A stretch of DNA of 64,000 nucleotides, from contig NZ_JASZYV010000001.1 of NCBI RefSeq assembly GCF_030316895.1, forward strand, positions 806,001 to 870,000, written 5' to 3'. Source of the stretch: Variovorax dokdonensis. Lineage in GTDB: Bacteria > Pseudomonadota > Gammaproteobacteria > Burkholderiales > Burkholderiaceae_C. Below are positions 49,010-57,319 of the stretch, in pieces. Made by a program: the position numbers and the translations under genes. The notes under the pieces are model-generated. The model did not search any database. It was not told where the DNA came from and was given only the letters and a program-made list of their open reading frames with translations. Within the stretch, counting starts at the first letter, position 1. Every line of letters starts with the position of its first letter.

Positions 49010-49039
49010 TTTACCCTACACTAATGATGTAGTTAGAAT
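49010..49039 (+). promoter_or_regulatory. Possible sigma-70 promoter of the IclR-family gene
   Basis: TTTACC (49010-49015) and TAGAAT (49034-49039) are separated by 18 bp, upstream of the ATG at 49060. The second inverted repeat lies in the spacer, where a bound repressor would block the polymerase. Confidence 0.45.
49016..49032. promoter_or_regulatory. Candidate IclR operator, site 2
   Basis: CTACACTAATGATGTAG is a 5-bp inverted repeat (CTACA/TGTAG) with a 7-bp spacer, the same spacing as site 1, inside the probable promoter. Confidence 0.45.
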
Positions 49040-49059
49040 CAAAAAGTTAGGAGACACGC

Positions 49060-49875
49060 ATGAGCGCACTCGAAGCTGAAACGGGAGACGCTGGTTCTGA
49101 AAAGGAGCGGCGCGGCATTCAATCGATTGAAGCGGGTGGTCAATTGCTTCTCGCGCTGGGGGCTCAAGGCCGCCCTTTGCCTCTCAGAGATCTGGCGAAG
49201 GCCGCCGACATGGCTCCGGGGAAGGCTCACCCATACCTGGTCAGCTTCGGCAAGCTGGGGCTGGTGACGCAGGAGGCGTCGACCGGCTACTACTGGCTGG
49301 GTCCAACCGCGATGCAGTTGGGACTGGTGACGCTGAGGATGCTCAATCCCGTGCGTGAAGCTACGCCGTTTGCCGAGAACCTGGCTCGGGAAACCGGCCA
49401 CAGCGTTGCGTTGTCGGTGTGGGGAAATCAGGGTCCGACCATCGTGTTCTTGTTCGATGCGATCTACCCGTTGCACACCAACATCCGCACCGGAACCGTC
49501 ATGTCGCTGGCGGGAACAGCGACAGGCCGGCTGTTCGCGGCGTACCTGCCGGCCAAGCTCATTGAAGAATCACTGCTCGAAGATGAACGCCGACTGGGAC
49601 CTGACATCGCCACGCCGATCGACCGAGAAGAGCTTCAGACCATGGTCAACGAGGTTCGCAAGCACGGTGTGTCCCGCTCCGTGAACAATCCGACGCCGGG
49701 CGTCTGCTCATTCGCGGCACCAGTGTTCGACTATTCAGGGAACATCGTGCTTGGCATCACGCTGATGGGCCGGTCCCGGTCGTTCGACACGAGTTGGACA
49801 GGCGTGCAGGCCAAAGCTGCAAAGGAATGCGGTGTGGAGGTGTCTCGCCGCCTCGGACATCAAACGCTGCGCTAG
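49060..49875 (+). CDS. IclR-family transcriptional regulator
   Basis: A 271-aa regulator. The N-terminal winged helix covers about residues 18-80 (GIQSIEAGGQLLLALGAQGR, then LRDLAKAADMAPGKAHPYLV and STGYYWLGPTA), followed by an IclR effector-binding GAF-like domain (LSVWGNQGPTIVFLF, then VCSFAAPVFDYSGNIVLGIT). It is divergent from the 12-gene operon and is its likely regulator, with the operator candidates between them. AGTTAGGAG lies before the ATG. IclR proteins in such clusters usually respond to the substrate. Confidence 0.93.
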   Translation: MSALEAETGDAGSEKERRGIQSIEAGGQLLLALGAQGRPLPLRDLAKAADMAPGKAHPYLVSFGKLGLVTQEASTGYYWLGPTAMQLGLVTLRMLNPVREATPFAENLARETGHSVALSVWGNQGPTIVFLFDAIYPLHTNIRTGTVMSLAGTATGRLFAAYLPAKLIEESLLEDERRLGPDIATPIDREELQTMVNEVRKHGVSRSVNNPTPGVCSFAAPVFDYSGNIVLGITLMGRSRSFDTSWTGVQAKAAKECGVEVSRRLGHQTLR

Positions 49876-49897
49876 TCAGCAAGCAGGAACGTCCGCT

Positions 49898-49987
49898 ATG
49901 GGAGCTTCAGGATCCAAAGTCGGCTCGCAGCCGCATGCGGTCGACAAGGTCCTGATCGAGCACATGAAGAAGGACGGCGTGATATGA
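49898..49987 (+). pseudogene. Remnant of the DUF4136-like lipoprotein 3' end
   Basis: A 29-codon open frame from ATG 49898 ends in DKVLIEHMKKDGVI and a stop. Its last 14 codons copy the end of the lipoprotein gene 14.5 kb to the left, in the same frame. Upstream of that the similarity stops abruptly (SGSKVGSQPHAV is unrelated). It has no lipoprotein signal and is best read as a gene end separated from its body by an insertion or rearrangement, not as a working gene. Confidence 0.65.
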
Positions 49988-49989
49988 AC
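49946..49989. repeat. Right copy of 44-bp direct repeat
   Basis: Matches 35465-35508 at 42 of 44 positions, same orientation. It lies between the IclR gene and the stop codon of kynA, which begins 14 bp further on. It marks the right edge of the catabolic block. Confidence 0.9.
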
Positions 49990-50003
49990 ACCATCCTTGC
50001 GGC

Positions 50004-50861
50004 CTACAAGTCGGTACGCAGCTTCCAGATCTCGGGGAACAGCACCACGTCGAGCATCTTGCGCAGGTAGCTCACGCCGCCTGTGCCGCCTGTGCCGCGC
50101 TTGAAGCCGATCACGCGTTCCACCGTGGTGACGTGGCGGAAGCGCCAGAGGCGAAACGCGTCTTCGATGTCGGTGAGCTTCTCGCCCAGTTGGTAGAGGT
50201 CCCAGTGTGCCTTCGGGTCGCGGTACACGGTCAGCCATGCGGCTTCGACGCCGTCGCTGGCCACGTAGGGTTGGGTCCAGTCGCGCTGCAGGTAGCCGGC
50301 CGGCACCTCGATGCCGTTGCGCGCGATCAGGCGCAGCGCTTCGTCGTAGAGCGATGGCGCGCGCCAGGCGGCCTCGACCATCTCCAGCAGGTCGGGCCGG
50401 TGCGCATGGGGCTTGAGCATGGCCGCGTTCTTGTTGCCCAGCATGAACTCGATGCAGCGGTACTGCGCACTCTGGAAGCCGCTGGAGCTGGCCAGGTAGG
50501 GCCGCATGGCGGTGTATTCCGGCGGCGTCATCGTCGCGAGGACCGACCAGGCGCCGACCAGTTGCTCCATGATGCGGCTCACTCGCGCCAGCATCTTGAA
50601 AGCATCCGGCAGCCGGTCTTCGCGGATGCAGCCGATGGCGGCGCGCAGCTCGTGCACCATCAGCTTCATCCACAGCTCGCTGGTCTGGTGCTGGACGATG
50701 AAGAGCATCTCGTCATGCGCCGGCGAGAGCGGATGCTGTGCGCTCAGCACCTGGTCCAGATGCAGGTAGTCGCCATAGCTCATCGACGTGCTGAAGTCGA
50801 GCTTGGCCTTTTCTTCTTCCACGATGCGCTCGGTGGCGCTCTTGTCGTTGCTCGTGGTCAT
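50004..50861 (-). CDS. kynA: Tryptophan 2,3-dioxygenase
   Basis: Haem-dependent opening of the tryptophan indole ring to N-formylkynurenine. It is 285 aa from the ATG ending at 50861; a much longer open frame continues antisense-like through kynU and is not real. Motifs: [34 protein letters not shown] (active-site region), [20 protein letters not shown] and [10 protein letters not shown]. It overlaps kynU by 4 bp and is the last gene of kynB-kynU-kynA. Confidence 0.97.
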   Translation of the reverse strand: MTTSNDKSATERIVEEEKAKLDFSTSMSYGDYLHLDQVLSAQHPLSPAHDEMLFIVQHQTSELWMKLMVHELRAAIGCIREDRLPDAFKMLARVSRIMEQLVGAWSVLATMTPPEYTAMRPYLASSSGFQSAQYRCIEFMLGNKNAAMLKPHAHRPDLLEMVEAAWRAPSLYDEALRLIARNGIEVPAGYLQRDWTQPYVASDGVEAAWLTVYRDPKAHWDLYQLGEKLTDIEDAFRLWRFRHVTTVERVIGFKRGTGGTGGVSYLRKMLDVVLFPEIWKLRTDL

Positions 50862-52135
50862 GTGACGGCGTTGATCTGGTTGAACTCGCTCTTGCGCCAC
50901 TCTTCGAGCGTCATGACCTGCACCAGATGCTCGACGGCGTTCCACACGTCCTCGAAGCCCAGGTACAGCGGCGTGAAGCCGAAGCGCAGGATGTCGGGCA
51001 TCTGTTCGTCGCCGCCGCGGTAGTCGCCGATCACGCCGCGTGCGATCAGCGCCTGGACGATGGCATAGGCCTGGGTGGGCGTGCGCTGGTCGGCCAGCGA
51101 CAGGCATACCTGCGAGCCGCGCTGTGCGTGTTCGCGCGGCGTGACCAGGTTGAACAGGCCCGGGCAACGTTGCTCGGTCAAGTTGATGAACGCATCGGTG
51201 AGCGCCAGCGACTTCTTGCGCAGCGCCGTCATGCCGCCAAGAGGTTCGGCCGCGAGCACGGTGTCGAGGCCGCATTCCAGCCCAGTGAGCGACAGGATCG
51301 GCTGCGTGCCGCACAGGTAGCGGCCAACGCCCGGCGCGGGGCGGTAGTGCGGCGTGAACTCGAAGGGAGCCGCATGGCCCCACCAGCCCGACAGCGGCTG
51401 GCGGAACTGGCCCGCATGCCGCGTGTGCACCCACACGAAAGCCGGTGCGCCCGGGCCGCCGTTGAGGTACTTGTAGCCGCAGCCGATGGCGAAGTCGGCA
51501 TTGCTTTCGTTGAGGGCCACCGGCACTGCGCCGGCGCTGTGTGCCAGGTCCCACACGGTCAATGCGCCTGCAGCGTGCGCCGCGGCGGTAATGGCCGTCA
51601 TGTCGTGCATGGCGCCCGTGCGGTAGTTGACGTGGGTGAGCATGAGCACGGCCACTTCTTCCGTCAGCACGCCAGGCAGGTCGCTGGCGTCGATCAGCTT
51701 CAACTGCAGGCCATGGCTTTCGCACAGCGATTCGGCGATGTACAGGTCGGTCGGGAAATTGCTGCGCTCGCTGACCACGAGCCGGCGCTTGGGGTCGGCC
51801 TTGGCCTGCGCGATGGCGGCAAAGAGCACCTTGTAGAGGTTGATGGATGTGCTGTCGGTGCACACCACTTCGCCGGGTGCGGCGCCGATCAGGCGGCCGA
51901 CCTTGTCGCCCAGGCGCTGGGGCAGGTCGAACCAGCCGGCGCTGTTCCACGAGCGGATGAGGCCTTGGCCCCATTCGTGGCTCACTGCTTCGGCGATGCG
52001 TGCGGGCGCGGCGCTCGGCAGCACGCCCAGCGAGTTGCCGTCGAGATAGATCACGCCGTCGGGCAGGGTGAATTGATCGCGCAGCGGCGCGAGCGGGTCT
52101 TGTGCATCGAGGCACTTGCAGTCGTCGAGAGTCAT
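50858..52135 (-). CDS. kynU: Kynureninase
   Basis: PLP enzyme splitting kynurenine into anthranilate and alanine. It is 425 aa. [20 protein letters not shown] opens the fold. [20 protein letters not shown] holds the cofactor aspartate, and [16 protein letters not shown] holds the Schiff-base lysine. It starts 1 bp after kynB ends and overlaps kynA. The anthranilate made could feed the trp genes or be degraded elsewhere. Confidence 0.97.
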   Translation of the reverse strand: MTLDDCKCLDAQDPLAPLRDQFTLPDGVIYLDGNSLGVLPSAAPARIAEAVSHEWGQGLIRSWNSAGWFDLPQRLGDKVGRLIGAAPGEVVCTDSTSINLYKVLFAAIAQAKADPKRRLVVSERSNFPTDLYIAESLCESHGLQLKLIDASDLPGVLTEEVAVLMLTHVNYRTGAMHDMTAITAAAHAAGALTVWDLAHSAGAVPVALNESNADFAIGCGYKYLNGGPGAPAFVWVHTRHAGQFRQPLSGWWGHAAPFEFTPHYRPAPGVGRYLCGTQPILSLTGLECGLDTVLAAEPLGGMTALRKKSLALTDAFINLTEQRCPGLFNLVTPREHAQRGSQVCLSLADQRTPTQAYAIVQALIARGVIGDYRGGDEQMPDILRFGFTPLYLGFEDVWNAVEHLVQVMTLEEWRKSEFNQINAVT

Positions 52136-52136
52136 G

Positions 52137-52790
52137 TCACTGGAAGGAGAGTTCGCGCAGGATGGCGCGCACGGGGGAAGCGTCTGCCGTCGTCAGCTTG
52201 AGCGGCAGGGCGATGAGTTCGTAGTCGCCTTCGGCCACGTCGTCGAGCACGAGGTTCTCGAGCACGCGCAGGCCTCGGCGGCGGATCACCTGGTGGCTGT
52301 CGAGCGTCTTGCTGTCGGCCGGGTCGATGCTGGCGGTGTCGATGCCCACCAGCTGCACGCCGAGGTCGGCCAGGCGTTCGATGGTGGCGGGGGCATAGGC
52401 GCTGAGCTGGCCGTCCCAGCGGTCGACGGGCATGGCGCGGTAGGTGCGCACGAGCACGCGGGGCGGCAACTCGGCCAGGGCGTGTTCGATGTGGCGCCAT
52501 TCAATCAGCGGCCCGCAGTCGATCGCATGGATCACGCGGCAGGGCCCGAGAAAGGGCACGAGGCTGACGGTGCCGATGGTGTCGCCGCCGGCGTCGTAGT
52601 GCAGCGGTGCGTCGGCATGCGCGCCGACGTGCGGCGAGAGCGTGATCTCGCTGACGTTGACGGGGCAGCCGGGGCCGATGGCGGCCGCCCAGCGTTGCCG
52701 GTAGGGCGTGTCGCCGGGGAACACCGGCGCGCCTTCATGCACCGGGGGCGAGATGTCCCAGATGCGTGGCGATGGGTGTTGATGGGGCAT
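52137..52790 (-). CDS. kynB: Kynurenine formamidase
   Basis: Hydrolyses N-formylkynurenine to kynurenine. It is a 217-aa metal-dependent cyclase-family enzyme. The metal-binding motif is [15 protein letters not shown], with the N-terminal [20 protein letters not shown] and the C-terminal [20 protein letters not shown] also typical. It is first gene of kynBUA; no clear promoter is distinguished in the 95 bp upstream. Confidence 0.96.
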   Translation of the reverse strand: MPHQHPSPRIWDISPPVHEGAPVFPGDTPYRQRWAAAIGPGCPVNVSEITLSPHVGAHADAPLHYDAGGDTIGTVSLVPFLGPCRVIHAIDCGPLIEWRHIEHALAELPPRVLVRTYRAMPVDRWDGQLSAYAPATIERLADLGVQLVGIDTASIDPADSKTLDSHQVIRRRGLRVLENLVLDDVAEGDYELIALPLKLTTADASPVRAILRELSFQ

Positions 52791-52885
52791 GGCGCTAAGG
52801 TAGCGCCGGCAGAAACACTGTGGTGTCGGTTATTTCCAACGTCTGCGCATCCAATTGCTGCAGGGTAGGGCGGGCAGCGCGGCCG

Positions 52886-53224
52886 TCAGAGCAAGCGGAT
52901 GGCGTCACCCAGCGCCGGCAGGCCATGGCGGGCCCGAGCGCGCTCGCAGGCATCGCTGCCGGCCTGCAGTTCGTGGCAGGGGTTCGGGCGCCATTCGTAG
53001 ATGCCGCAGGCCACCTTCTCGCCAATCCGCCCGGTGAGCGCTGCGCAGCGGGGTCGCGCATGGTCGGTGCCACGCATGCGGGCGATGGTGTCGTTCACAT
53101 CGACCGCCAGCCCGCCGGGCACGCGGCCGCCCCGGTCGTCGAGTTCGAAGACGCTGAAGTCGACGCGATAGCTCGCGCAGCAGGCGCCGCAGCTTTGGCA
53201 GGGGTTGGTGGCGGGCGTGGTCAT
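52886..53224 (-). CDS. YkgJ-family cysteine-cluster protein
   Basis: A 112-aa protein with the YkgJ-type pattern: NPCQSCGACCASYRVDFS at the N-terminus, RCAALTG in the middle and CGIYEWRPNPCHELQ near the C-terminus. These are predicted zinc- or iron-binding cysteines. Its start overlaps the stop of the histidine kinase gene by 4 bp (ATGA), so it is translated with the two-component system. The family's function is not established. Confidence 0.85.
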   Translation of the reverse strand: MTTPATNPCQSCGACCASYRVDFSVFELDDRGGRVPGGLAVDVNDTIARMRGTDHARPRCAALTGRIGEKVACGIYEWRPNPCHELQAGSDACERARARHGLPALGDAIRLL

Positions 53225-54621
53225 GCTCGAGGCGCTTCGGCGGGACCCGAAGTTTCCACCAGAACGCCAAGGCCGCGCCCGGCAAGGCCTTCGATCAGGC
53301 TGGCGCTTCCGCCCATGCGCTGGGCCGCCTGGCGCACGATCGCAAGGCCCAGGCCAGTGCCAGAAGCCTGCACGGTTGGGCTGCGGAAGAAGCGCTCGAA
53401 GAGGTGCGGGCGGTCGGCCTGAGCAACGCCGGCGCCGTCATCCTGGACCGACAGGCGCCACCCGTTGGGGCCATTGGGCAGCAGTCTGACGAGCACCCGT
53501 CCGCCTTGGCGTCCGTGACGCACGGCGTTCTCGAGCAGGTTCTGGAGGATCGAATCGAAGGCCGGGAGGTCGACGTTTCGCGATAGCGCGTCGGGGCTGT
53601 CCAATTCGAGATCGATACCCCTGGCGGCAGCGGCGGACGCGCTGCGTGCCAAAGCATCCCGAAGCCAGCTGGCCAAGTCGAGCGTTCGAGCTTGGCGATC
53701 CTGCGCGCCGTCGAGCGCGGCCAGGGTCAGCAGCTGGTTCGACAGGTGTGCCGCGCGGGCGATGGCCTGGTCGAGGTGCTGTCCGGCTTCGGCGCGTGCA
53801 GCGGAATCGTTCGAGCGTGCCAGCACATGTGCTTGCGCGCCGATGACCGCCAACGGCGTGCGCATTTCATGCGCGGCGTCTTGCACGAAGGCGCGCTCGC
53901 GTTCCACCGTGGCGCGAAGGCGCAGCAGGAGCGCGTCGAGCGCTTGCACCAGTGGCGCGAGTTCGTGGTGGCGCGTCTGGATGCCGACGGGGCGGAGGTC
54001 ATCGGCCGAGCGGGCGTCGATGCGCTGCGCCAACTGGCTGAGAGGCCGCAGGCTGCGTCGCATCGTGAGCGCGATCGCCAGCATCACCAGTGGGAGCGCG
54101 ATCAACAGGTATGGCACGAGGCCGCGCGCGTTGTAGCTCAGGAAGGCCTGGTGGGTGCGGCGCGGATTCAGGATGCGCAGGCGCCATTCCCCTCGGGTCT
54201 TGTCGTAGCGCCAATGCTGCTGCGTCGTGGTGATCTCGGGGCGTGTGGTGGCTTCGCCTTCCTCCCAGCGCCAGCCTGGCGAGGTGAAGACGGCGATGCC
54301 GCCGTTCGCCCGCGCCAGCTCAAAGGACAACGAGCCGCTCAGGCGGCGATCGTCCTTGCGCCGGAGGTTGGTGGAGCGCAGCGTCGCCGCAATGAAAGCG
54401 CGCGCTTCGGCTTCTTCGGGCAGGTCGTCCACGGCCGTGAGCAGCGAATCGCCGTAGCTCTTCAAACCCGGCGCCTCGGCCAGGTAGGTGCGGTTGTCCC
54501 AGTAGACATAGCCCAGCAGGGTCAGCCAGATCACCAAGAAAACCGGAATCATCGCCAACGTGCTGCGGCGCACCAGCGACGGCTCGGCCATCCGGCGCCA
54601 GAGGTCGCGCGCGCGATTCAT
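53221..54621 (-). CDS. Two-component sensor histidine kinase
   Basis: A 466-aa membrane kinase. TM1 spans about 21-40, a periplasmic sensor ~41-168, TM2 ~169-187, then a HAMP-like linker. HisKA has His251 in DAAHEMRTPLAVIG, followed by the HATPase with N-box LLENAVRHG, G1 DDGAGVAQ, FERFFRSP and G2 GTGLGLAIVRQ. It is QseC/TctE-like in layout. The start overlaps the response-regulator stop by 4 bp; a far longer open frame reaching into the regulator gene is a shadow. The signal sensed is unknown. Confidence 0.93.
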   Translation of the reverse strand: MNRARDLWRRMAEPSLVRRSTLAMIPVFLVIWLTLLGYVYWDNRTYLAEAPGLKSYGDSLLTAVDDLPEEAEARAFIAATLRSTNLRRKDDRRLSGSLSFELARANGGIAVFTSPGWRWEEGEATTRPEITTTQQHWRYDKTRGEWRLRILNPRRTHQAFLSYNARGLVPYLLIALPLVMLAIALTMRRSLRPLSQLAQRIDARSADDLRPVGIQTRHHELAPLVQALDALLLRLRATVERERAFVQDAAHEMRTPLAVIGAQAHVLARSNDSAARAEAGQHLDQAIARAAHLSNQLLTLAALDGAQDRQARTLDLASWLRDALARSASAAAARGIDLELDSPDALSRNVDLPAFDSILQNLLENAVRHGRQGGRVLVRLLPNGPNGWRLSVQDDGAGVAQADRPHLFERFFRSPTVQASGTGLGLAIVRQAAQRMGGSASLIEGLAGRGLGVLVETSGPAEAPRA

Positions 54622-55274
54622 GGCTCGAGCAGGTAGCCGATGCCGCGAACGGTCCGCACGCGCTGTGCGCCGATCTTCTTGCGAAGGTTGGACACGTGCA
54701 CCTCGATGGCGGCAAAGTCCACCGGCTCGCCGAGTGGCTCCAGCCGCATGGACAGAACGTCCTTGGCAACGACCGACCCGGGCTCGCGAGCCAGTTCCAT
54801 GACGAGCTGAAATTCGCGCGGCGACAGCGACAAGGCTTGACCGTCCAGCCATGCTTCGCGGCGCCCTGGTTCGATTTCGAGTGCGCCCACGGTCCAGCGC
54901 GCGCTGGCTTGCCGCGCGCTTCGGCGCACGACGGCGCGGATGCGCGAAACCAGCTCGGCCGTCTCGAAGGGCTTGATGACGAAGTCGTCCGCGCCGTTGT
55001 CCAGACCGGCCAGACGGTCGTCCAGTGCCGAACGCGCGGTGATCACGATGATCGGCACCTTCACGCCGGCCCGGCGCCAACGGCGAAGCAGGTCCATGCC
55101 ACTGCCGTCGGGAAGCGTGAGGTCCAGCAGCACGGCATCGACCCTGGCGCCGTCGATCGTGTGGGGGGCGTCCTTGGCGAGCCGCACCCATTCGGTCGTG
55201 AAGTGTTCGACCTTGAGCGCCGCATGCAGCGCTCGGCCCAGTTCCAGGTCGTCCTCGATCAGCAAAAGGTGCAT
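54618..55274 (-). CDS. OmpR-family response regulator
   Basis: A 218-aa two-component regulator. The receiver has acidic pocket Asp8/Asp9 (LLIEDDLELG), phospho-acceptor Asp51 (LLDLTLPDGSG), and the TAR and VIKPF switch residues. The C-terminal OmpR winged helix begins at about residue 125 (LSLSPREFQLVMELA, then VHVSNLRKKIG and VRTVRGIGYLLEP). First gene of the regulator-kinase-YkgJ operon. It is divergent from the S9 peptidase gene with an 85-bp gap. Confidence 0.95.
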   Translation of the reverse strand: MHLLLIEDDLELGRALHAALKVEHFTTEWVRLAKDAPHTIDGARVDAVLLDLTLPDGSGMDLLRRWRRAGVKVPIIVITARSALDDRLAGLDNGADDFVIKPFETAELVSRIRAVVRRSARQASARWTVGALEIEPGRREAWLDGQALSLSPREFQLVMELAREPGSVVAKDVLSMRLEPLGEPVDFAAIEVHVSNLRKKIGAQRVRTVRGIGYLLEP

Positions 55275-55359
55275 GCGCGCATTTTGAAGGCGCGACCTTT
55301 GGGAAAGCCAAAGGTTTGCCTTCGCACAATGGCGCCTACTCAAACAAGGAGGAGTGCCC

Positions 55360-57318
55360 GTGCGATTCATGACCATGAGAGTGTTGGTCCTCGGCTTCGT
55401 GGTTGCGTTGGGTGGGTGCGCGCTGGCGCCGACCCACCCCGCCTTGCAGGACGAGGCGTTGCCGCCCTTGATTGCCGTGCGTGACTTCGTCGCCAACCTG
55501 GACGGCACCAGCGTTTACCGGATATCGCCGGACGGCAAGTCCCTGGCCTGGAAAGGCGTCGATGCCTTGAAGCCCGCCGTGTGGGTCAGGAACCTGGCCA
55601 GCGGACAGATGCGCGCCATCTCGATTCGCGCCGATGCCATCGTCTGGTCGGGCGACAGCCGCTTCCTGTTTCTTCCGGTGGATGCCACCGGGGACGAGAA
55701 CACGCATGTTTTCGCGGTCGACGTGAGTCGCACCGACTCGGCGCCGTCGGACCTGACGCCATTCGCCGGCACAAAGTCAAGCATCATTCGGCGCGTCGAA
55801 GGCACCTCCGAACTGCTGGTGGCAACCAACCAGCGCGACAAGAAGGTGTTCGATCTCTACCGGATCGACGCCGCGTCGGGCAAGCGCGAGCTCGCCGCGC
55901 TCAATCCTGGCAACGTGCCCAATTGGTCGGTCGACCGGCAGGGCCGGCTTCGCACGCGTACGGTCTTCGATGGCGCCGAGCGCTATCTTCAGTTGCCCCA
56001 GGGCGACGAATGGCGCACGACGATGCGCTGGCGCTTGGACGAGGGTTGGTGGATCGTCGACCACCTGCCTGGCGGCAATTCTGCGTTGGCCATTTCCAAT
56101 CGTGGCCGAGACAAGCGGGCCCTGGTGCGCATCGATCTGGAGTCCGGCCGCGAGGAAGTGATCTACGACGATCCGGACGTGGACATCGATTCGGTCCTCA
56201 TCAGCCCAAATGGCGGGGTGCCGCTCATGGCGCAGTCGATGCCGGGGTATCCCAAGGCCAAGTTCTTCGACGCTGCGTTGGCGGCGCGGCTCGAGGCGCT
56301 GCGGGGCGAGGGACCTGCTTCGGTGAACGTCACCAGCATGTCGCAGGACGGGCAGGTCATGACGGTCAGCGTCGGCACCGACAAGGGGTGGAAGTACTTC
56401 CTGCTGCCCGGTGTAGGCGCCGCGCCTCAATTGCTGGGCCAGAGCAATACCGGCGGGTTTGCGTCATCGCTCTCCGCGACGCGGCCGATCACCTATGCGG
56501 CGCGGGATGGTCTGCGCATTCATGGCTACCTCACGGTGCCGGAGGGCGTTCAAGGGCGTCCGCTGCCGACCGTTCTGCTGGTCCACGGAGGTCCGTGGGG
56601 CCGGGATTCGTGGACCTATCAAGGCACGAACCGCAGCATGCAGCAGTTCCTGGCCAATCGCGGCTACGCGGTGCTGCAGGTGAACTACCGCGGCTCCAGT
56701 GGCTACGGCCGCGAGCACACCGACAAGGCGGTGGGCGAGTTCGCAGGCAGGATGCACGACGATCTGATCGACGGCGTGCGCTGGGCCGTCGCAGAGGGCG
56801 TTGCCGATCCGAAGCGCGTCGGCATCTACGGCGCAAGCTACGGCGGCTACGCAGCGCTCCTGGGCGCGACAGTCACGCCCGATGTCTTCGCTTGCGCGGT
56901 CGATGTGGTGGGCATTGCCGACCTGGCCACCTGGTATGAGGAAACGCCGCCCTATTGGGACATGGGCCTGACGTGGTGGCGGCGCTTCATCGGCGACCCG
57001 GCAGATCCGGCGCAGCGCAAAGTGTTGGACTCAAAGTCGCCCATCCACCATGTCGAGAACGTCAGGGGGCCGCTGCTGATCATGCATGGCGTGAACGATC
57101 CGCGAGTGCGATATTCCCAGTCGCAGCGCATGGTGGCCGCGCTGGAAAAGCACGGCAAGCAGGTGGAGTTCGTCACCTTCAAGGACGACGGCCACGGCAA
57201 TCGCAAGTGGACCAACAACCTGGCGATGTACCGCCACACCGAGGACTTTTTCGCCCAGTGCCTGGGCGGGCGCAGCGGCGGTTTCGACTACTACCAGCTG
57301 GCCGCCTGGGCGTTCTGA
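55360..57318 (+). CDS. S9-family prolyl oligopeptidase-like lipoprotein
   Basis: A 652-aa secreted peptidase. The lipoprotein signal is VLVLGFVVALGGC. A seven-bladed-propeller-like region covers about residues 40-370 (VYRISPDGKSLAWKG and similar), then the alpha/beta-hydrolase domain with Ser493 in GIYGASYGGYAALLG, Asp580 in HGVNDPRV and His612 in KDDGHGN. This is the DAP-IV/acylaminoacyl-peptidase group. The GTG at 55360 is preferred (AAGGAGGAG ends 6 nt before); ATGs at 55369 or 55375 would also keep the signal. Divergent from the two-component operon, so possibly its target. Confidence 0.88.
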   Translation: MRFMTMRVLVLGFVVALGGCALAPTHPALQDEALPPLIAVRDFVANLDGTSVYRISPDGKSLAWKGVDALKPAVWVRNLASGQMRAISIRADAIVWSGDSRFLFLPVDATGDENTHVFAVDVSRTDSAPSDLTPFAGTKSSIIRRVEGTSELLVATNQRDKKVFDLYRIDAASGKRELAALNPGNVPNWSVDRQGRLRTRTVFDGAERYLQLPQGDEWRTTMRWRLDEGWWIVDHLPGGNSALAISNRGRDKRALVRIDLESGREEVIYDDPDVDIDSVLISPNGGVPLMAQSMPGYPKAKFFDAALAARLEALRGEGPASVNVTSMSQDGQVMTVSVGTDKGWKYFLLPGVGAAPQLLGQSNTGGFASSLSATRPITYAARDGLRIHGYLTVPEGVQGRPLPTVLLVHGGPWGRDSWTYQGTNRSMQQFLANRGYAVLQVNYRGSSGYGREHTDKAVGEFAGRMHDDLIDGVRWAVAEGVADPKRVGIYGASYGGYAALLGATVTPDVFACAVDVVGIADLATWYEETPPYWDMGLTWWRRFIGDPADPAQRKVLDSKSPIHHVENVRGPLLIMHGVNDPRVRYSQSQRMVAALEKHGKQVEFVTFKDDGHGNRKWTNNLAMYRHTEDFFAQCLGGRSGGFDYYQLAAWAF

Positions 57319-57319
57319 A

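Larger units (their letters stand above)
35465..49989. other. Putative acquired catabolic island bounded by direct repeats
   Basis: This ~14.5-kb block holds a 12-gene minus-strand catabolic/transport operon, its divergent IclR regulator and a small membrane protein gene. It lies between two 44-bp direct repeats. To the left is core-type DNA (feo, lipoprotein) and to the right kynA. By eye the block is less GC-rich than its surroundings; this was not calculated. No integrase, transposase or tRNA is seen, so the insertion mechanism is unknown. The boundaries are inferred from the repeats. Confidence 0.5.

Noticed and set aside
35465..49989. Insertion sequence or integrative element with its own recombinase
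   Set aside because: No transposase, integrase, terminal inverted repeats or tRNA gene was recognised. Only the direct repeats support mobility, so it is reported as a putative island.
50862..52115. A long N-terminal extension of kynA reaching through kynU
   Set aside because: The extension is a shifted frame of kynU. KynA homology begins at the ATG ending at 50861 and its length is then normal.
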